Positions 59,159-64,000 of a DNA stretch of 64,000 bases are shown here, one piece after another. The position numbers were made by a program, and so were the translations under genes. The notes below the pieces were generated by a model, which was not told where the DNA came from, did no database searches, and saw only the letters and a list, made by a program, of their open reading frames with translations. How positions within the stretch are numbered: position 1 is the first letter of the stretch; every line of letters starts with the position of its first letter. The stretch is taken from positions 2,480,001 through 2,544,000 of the forward strand of contig CM035308.1 of the NCBI GenBank assembly GCA_002900995.3. The letters run 5' to 3'. This stretch comes from Ganoderma boninense. Its lineage: Eukaryota; Basidiomycota; Agaricomycetes; Polyporales; Polyporaceae.

Positions 59159-59405
59159 AACTAGATGCACGAGTAGCGTCGGGGAGAGGAGGTGTTTGCT
59201 GAACTTAGGTGAGTGTCCCTTTGCCTTCAGCTACAATCATACCGTCAAGCTGAATGAGTCCATAGTCATAATTTCCATTACGTGGCAGTGATACGGGTTG
59301 TACAACAGAGAATGATAAGCGACGCTAAAATCCTACAATTCCGCGGGCAGAAAACCAAGCGTGTGGTTTGCCAGTACAGGAAGACAGGGCAGAACACAAT
59401 CCAAG
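59159..59405. other. Short convergent intergenic gap
   Basis: Holds 3' flanks only; no feature seen. Confidence 0.4.
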
Positions 59406-60735
59406 CTACGCATGTGGGTGTCTCACAGGCGTGCTATAGGCAATCACTGGCGTCGTGTTTGGGGCCGGCTGCCAGATGGCCGTCGGCACAAGCGTCGGAA
59501 ATGCCTGTTGTCTAGGAGTGTCCTCCTCCTTGGCATCGAAAGCCTGATTGTTCTTCGCGCCCGCTGCTCCCAATCTCTTGAACTCAGCCTCAACAGCCTA
59601 TCACAGATGAGTCAGCTCTGAACCGACTGCAGGAACTCGGAGAGCTGAGCCTTACCTCAGACAGGGCATTCTTGTCCGATGGTTGGTACGTGCCCACGAA
59701 ACTCCCGTTCACACAGGCCACGTTTGTACGGAAGGCCCAAAGGAGGGTCTCGAGCGCGGGGGACTCTGCGATACGAAGGCGCGCGTCGCAGTGCTTCAAT
59801 ATGGTGTCCACGGCGCGCATCTGTTCCGTCGCAACCATGTTCCCGATGAGTATCTGCAAACATTCGGTGATGCCACCAGCGTCGAACATATTGTTGTTGA
59901 AGAGATCGCCGATGAAGGCCGCGATTCCCAGACCAGCAGCGAGAACCTGCCCCCGTCCTTGGCATCCGGGCGAAGTCAACGCCGTCGGTCTCCCCTGTTC
60001 GTGTCGGTCAGTCGCCGCTCGCGGACGAAAGATGCGATGACAACATACCGGCCTCCACCACGCCTGGAACTCCTCCCACACGCACTGTTTCAGCTGCTCC
60101 CCGAAGCGCACCGCGAGCACCTCGTGCCGCTGCCTGAACACTTCCTGCAGCTGCCTCGCGAACGGCGCCACGGACATGAAGCCCTTCACGTACCCCTCCA
60201 GCGCGCGCTCGACGAACACCCCTGCGAGCGCGCGCATCTCGCCCATGTCGTCCGCCCATTCTTTCATGTCCACGATCGTCTCCGCGTGCACGTGCCGCAC
60301 CTGCACGTCGTGCGTCACCGATGCGTTCCGGAACGCGCTCTCCCACCCGTGGTGCACGCGCACCCCAAGTCCCACTCCCGCCCACGGCGGCCGCGCGAGG
60401 GGCGCCGGGGCCGGGGCGGCGTACGGGTTGGGGCGCGAGGTGGCCGCTTCGACGCGTGCGATGTGCGCGGCGCGCCCTTGTTCTGCGCGCGCCTGGACCC
60501 ACGATTTCGTCGGGGACGGCGTCGGGCGCCCGTCCGAGAACGACGCGTCGCTACCGGAGGACGTGAAGTCCGAGAAGGGCGTCGCGGAGGCGGCTGCGCG
60601 GAACTGCGGCGCAGGCAGCCCTGGGGGTGGCGGGAGTGGTTGGGCGCCGTGCGCGGCCTTGGAGGTTTCCCCGAGCTGCAGCGGGTACTGGGGCTGCGGG
60701 GCGGCGAAGCGTGCGTATGGATTTCCGGGATGCAT
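59406..60735 (-). CDS. MIF4G-like domain protein
   Basis: Starts M-H-P-G-N-P-Y-A-R-F-A-A-P-Q-P at 60735; an upstream TTG-started extension of the frame is not needed. Exon 1 ends at W-W-R-P before a GTATGT...GGGCAG intron that joins V-L-A-A-G-L-G-I-A-A-F-I-G-D-L-F. That segment with C-L-Q-I-L-I-G-N-M-V and A-V-D-T-I-L-K-H-C-D resembles the helical repeat of MIF4G-type domains. The N-terminal 90 residues are Pro/Ala-rich and probably disordered. The final exon ends T-P-V-R-H-P-H-A at the stop 59406-59408. MIF4G domains bind eIF4A or RNA in translation and mRNA turnover. The domain call is moderate and the role is inferred. Confidence 0.7.
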
Positions 60736-60892
60736 ACTGATGAGGGCTTTCTTTCCAGTCAAGGTTGGGTTGTTGTGTGATGCTTCGAGTTTCGAGTTTC
60801 GAGGTTCGAGTGGCGGTTACAAGGTGAGTGTGTGCGTTCTGTGAAGGGGTTGCCACTGGGTTGGTAGATTGTCAACCGCAACCATTGAGCTC

Positions 60893-60900
60893 CTTTTATA
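60893..60900 (-). promoter_or_regulatory. TATA box of the MIF4G-like gene
   Basis: TATAAAAG on the minus strand, about 158 bp upstream of the ATG at 60735. Confidence 0.6.
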
Positions 60901-62560
60901 CAGGGCCGGGCTCGTACCAAAGCGGGCCGTCAATTAGAAATGCACGTGGTGAGAAGCGGGGGACGCTTTGCCCGAGCCATGCGTTCTCGCGGACATGTTG
61001 TCGAGGAACAAAAGGGTGTCGGTGAGCGTCTATGCGAACAAGGGAGTCCGGTTACTGAATGACGTTTGCACCGCATCCTTGGCTGCTGGAATACCTTATA
61101 CTATGATCTATGTGCGACCCACAGTGCACACTTCCATGGTACATCCTAGATAACACTGGCGCCTTGCACGGTCCAAGTATGATTGTGCCTCTAGATAACA
61201 TTTCAGCTCATTCTAGGGAGGCGAATATCTCCGTATTCAGCGACTCATTGAAGTCATGTATTGTTTTCTACGCATTGTTGTTCAGCGTCAGCCAAGCGAC
61301 ACGCACTTCTGGCAACGGGACACATTGAATAGACTTCGGTGAAGCCTTTCCCTCGCTTTGCCCATCGACGCGCGCTAATCGAACACTTCATAGTCAAAGG
61401 TTAACTTGCACACAATTCCTTCAAAACTGCATGTTTTCTTCCATTTCGCACACCTCCAATTATAGAGGAACTCCTTGAAGATCCATATTGATGGTGCAGT
61501 AACCATACTTGGTGTTGACGTTCATGGTCGCATATACTTTGACTTAAATCCGCTGCCTTGATTGCGCCTTGACCGTCAGGCTTCCTCTGGGCCCAAACCC
61601 ACATCTAGTACTCATCAGTATTCTGTCCCGCGCGCTCGCATGATCAGTGCGGTGGAAACTTCCTCATGGAAGTCCTACGGAAAGCCTCACGGACTCACGG
61701 ACACCACGCTATCCTCTATAGCCGCTGTTCTCTTCAGAGGTCTGGTACGTAAATTCCAATCATCTCTATCGACCTAGCAATTCACCAGACGGTGAATTTA
61801 AGACACCAGAACCCTCCCACGGCGTACATCCTCAGATGCCGCTGGTCGGGATATGTCGGTGGGTGTCTTGCCAGGCAGGACGCTCGAGGGCGCTTCACTC
61901 TTTGTGCATGCCACAAAGGACTCCGAGAGGATTCCACGGAGATATCACATCCTGCGGTATGTCAAAATATACGCCATGTCCAGTGAAGTTGGGGCTACCA
62001 ATCGCAAACTCTCGGATTTCGGACAGTGCACCTGGACTGGCTCGCTTTCGAATCCAATTCGCCGACATCACTTGACGGTACCCTCAACGCCAACCGTCAC
62101 GCGGCCTGGCTACATGCACAAACAGCGCTGTCGTTTACGACACCGATAAACGGGTGAACCGAGTCGTGGCGCATTTTCATCACTTGATTCATTTTTAACG
62201 CTATTTTCTGAATTCATTCGACAACGCTTCCACTGCCGCGTTGCGGTATCGAGACCAGCTGGCGATTCTAGATCCCGTCGGGGTTCCGCGAGGCGCTGTT
62301 CGTACTCCTGGTTGGTCTCGGGCTAGAAAAGCCAACGCCTTGGTTCAGCATTCTTCCTACGCCGTCCAATTATGTGTTGAAAACGTACAGGCAGAACAGG
62401 CAAATCCCCGTTCCGACTCCGAGCAATGACTCGAGAGTCCGCTGACCACAGACGCCCATCCATGAGCAGCGCGCCTCGCCAGGCAGTTAAATCCCAGTGA
62501 GCAATCTTCCTCAACTCTCTCATCTTCCCCCTCCTCCCCCCAACCCACGCTCGTCGCACG
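60901..62560. other. Intergenic, about 1.66 kb, possible gene relic
   Basis: No supported gene. A stretch at 61760-62110 reads protein-like in one frame (L-P-G-R-T-L-E-G-A-S-L-F-V-H-A-T-K-D-S-E-R), but I could not assign it or extend it into a gene, so it may be decayed coding sequence. Confidence 0.4.
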
Positions 62561-64000
62561 ATGGACTTCCATGTCGCGGGCGAGCCTTTGACTGTTGAGA
62601 CACTCGAGATGAGTGCGATGTCGTCCAAGGATACCCAACCTGGAAGTCCTACAACGGCTCTCTCTGCCCAGTCATCCATGGTCGCTCTCCGGGCCGCAGA
62701 TCCGCAGGAGGGTACGACTGTGCAAGAGCTTCCTCCCATAGACGGCGGTTCTGGGGCGTGGATATTCTGCGCCTCGGCTTTCGTGATCGAGATGATGATC
62801 TGGGGATTCAGCTTCAGGTACGGCGTTCGTTCTCTGACTTACAGTTGGGTACCAACGTGGCTCGTACCCCCGCAGTTACGGAATCTTCCAAGGTACGGAA
62901 CAAATCATCAAGTTGAAATTTGTGTATTCATGGGCTCCAGAGTATTATACGTCGCATCCTCCGTTTAATACGGCTTCACCTGTAGCGATCGCCGCTGTGG
63001 GTACGATCTTATTTGCGTTCCTATATGGAGAGGTAAGCTGTAGACATCGCGCTGTATATGACTGGGGCGGTGGCTGAGTACGACCCTGTTTCAATCTATC
63101 ACAGGGCTTCTTTCTTTTTCCCCTACTGGGTAGATATCCAGACTTCCTGCGCACCGCGATGTGGTGCGGTTTGGCAATCTATTTCACGTCTCTCTTCGCT
63201 TCCAGTTTCTCGACGCAGGTTTGCTAGAGCTTGTTTTCGTCTTTCCTTCGCTTGCTGAACTTGCAACCGTTTAGGTGTGGCACCTCATTCTTCTTCAAGG
63301 GGCTGGGGTCGGTATAGGTGGTGGGATAGTATATCTTCCCATCATCAAGCTCCTCCCCGAATGGTTTTCAGAGCGACGAGGTCTGGCCAGCGGTATTATT
63401 TTCTCAGGAACCGCCCTTGGAGGTCAGTCATCTGTCGGGATCGTTACGCCGTGATTTTAGGACTCATTTGAATCGCAGGTTTCGTCTTCCCACTGCTTCT
63501 CAACGCGCTTTTGAACAACGTCGGACTGCGTTGGACGCTGAGAATCTGGGCTATAGGGACCACTGTTGCCTCTGGTATTGCTTGCCTTGGTTTGCGGAGC
63601 CGCCTCCCTGTTCCCAAGTACAACGCTGTCCACCGTCGGCCTAAACTTCTACCTGGTAGGCTCGACTTCTTGGGAAGTACTCTCTTCTGGAGCGTGGTGA
63701 GTACTGTTCTAGACTAGAAATATATCAATACTGACTGACGCGCCGACAAATAGGCGATCACCAACATGCTACAGGGCCTCTCGTACTTCCCCGTCTCCTT
63801 GTACATCGCCACTTTCGCAAAGGGTATTTCCAACCAACTAACGGCGACCACCATACTTTCTTTGTTCAACATGTCGGCGGTCATCGGCCAGATCATTATC
63901 GGGCACCTCAGCGACAGGATGCCTTACCCATCCATCATGCTATTCAGTGGCATGGGCAGCAGTCTCGGTGCCTTCCTGCTGTGGGGCTTCGCAGACAAAG
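62561..64000 (+). CDS. Monocarboxylate-transporter-like MFS protein, N-terminal part (3' truncated by window)
   Basis: Starts M-D-F-H-V-A-G-E-P-L-T-V-E-T-L at 62561 with a polar cytosolic N-terminus of about 60 residues, then the first membrane helix G-A-W-I-F-C-A-S-A-F-V-I-E-M-M-I-W-G-F-S. Short introns separate further helices: I-A-A-V-G-T-I-L-F-A-F-L-Y-G-E, then V-W-H-L-I-L-L-Q-G-A-G-V-G-I-G-G-G, then W-F-S-E-R-R-G-L-A-S-G-I-I-F-S-G, F-V-F-P-L-L-L-N-A-L-L and G-Q-I-I-I-G-H-L-S-D-R-M-P. The W-F-x-x-R-R-G-x-A-x-G element is typical of the MCT subgroup, which moves monocarboxylates with protons across the plasma membrane. The substrate is not evident. The C-terminal helices lie beyond the window. 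Confidence 0.88.

Overview
The window is nuclear DNA from a filamentous basidiomycete, most likely an Agaricomycete of the polypore type. This is inferred from genes broken by many short introns (roughly 50-90 bp, GT...AG), expanded F-box/LRR-like genes, a DUF6533 seven-helix protein, a Vip1-type RRM protein, and a septation-kinase gene fused to ARM-like repeats. There are no bacterial-style operons. No rRNA or tRNA gene, complete transposon or CRISPR array was seen.

Layout. 1-12.1 kb: 3' end of a dienelactone hydrolase, an F-box gene, a small secreted/membrane mucin-like protein, mitochondrial ribosomal protein uL5m, a broken F-box pseudogene, a DUF6533 membrane protein and another F-box-like gene. 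12.9-30.7 kb: gene-poor. It is dominated by two diverged copies, in direct orientation and about 8.8 kb apart, of a roughly 5 kb segment. The Mia40 mitochondrial import gene lies between them. 30.7-37.7 kb: a PIG3-type quinone oxidoreductase and a fourth intact F-box gene. 37.9-60.7 kb: a dense housekeeping block with a secreted M64 metallopeptidase, a Vip1-like RRM protein, a large disordered protein with a C-terminal CaaX box, a Cdc7/SepH-type septation kinase, two tandem MYND-finger proteins, a ribosomal-L1-fold ribosome biogenesis protein, geranylgeranyltransferase-I beta and a MIF4G-like protein. 62.5-64 kb: 5' part of a monocarboxylate-transporter-like MFS gene that runs off the window.

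The most unusual content is a family of very small protein genes (40-54 codons) in the gene-poor half. Three lie on the minus strand (14.2, 23.1 and 27.3 kb) and one on the plus strand (34.4 kb). All end in the same signature, I-R-T followed a few residues later by (G/A)-P-V-F-F and the stop codon. Each has a TATA box upstream. The two copies inside the duplicated segments align without a single indel across the coding region, although the flanks are full of indels. I do not recognise the family.

Several neighbours are divergent pairs sharing short promoters: kinase/MYND-1 (137 bp), M64/Vip1 (about 295 bp) and L1-fold/GGTase-I beta (300 bp). Most genes in the block have unrelated jobs, so no pathway cluster is evident. 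Splice coordinates were read by eye from GT/AG sites, phase and protein continuity. Interior exon limits are firm where stated and approximate otherwise.
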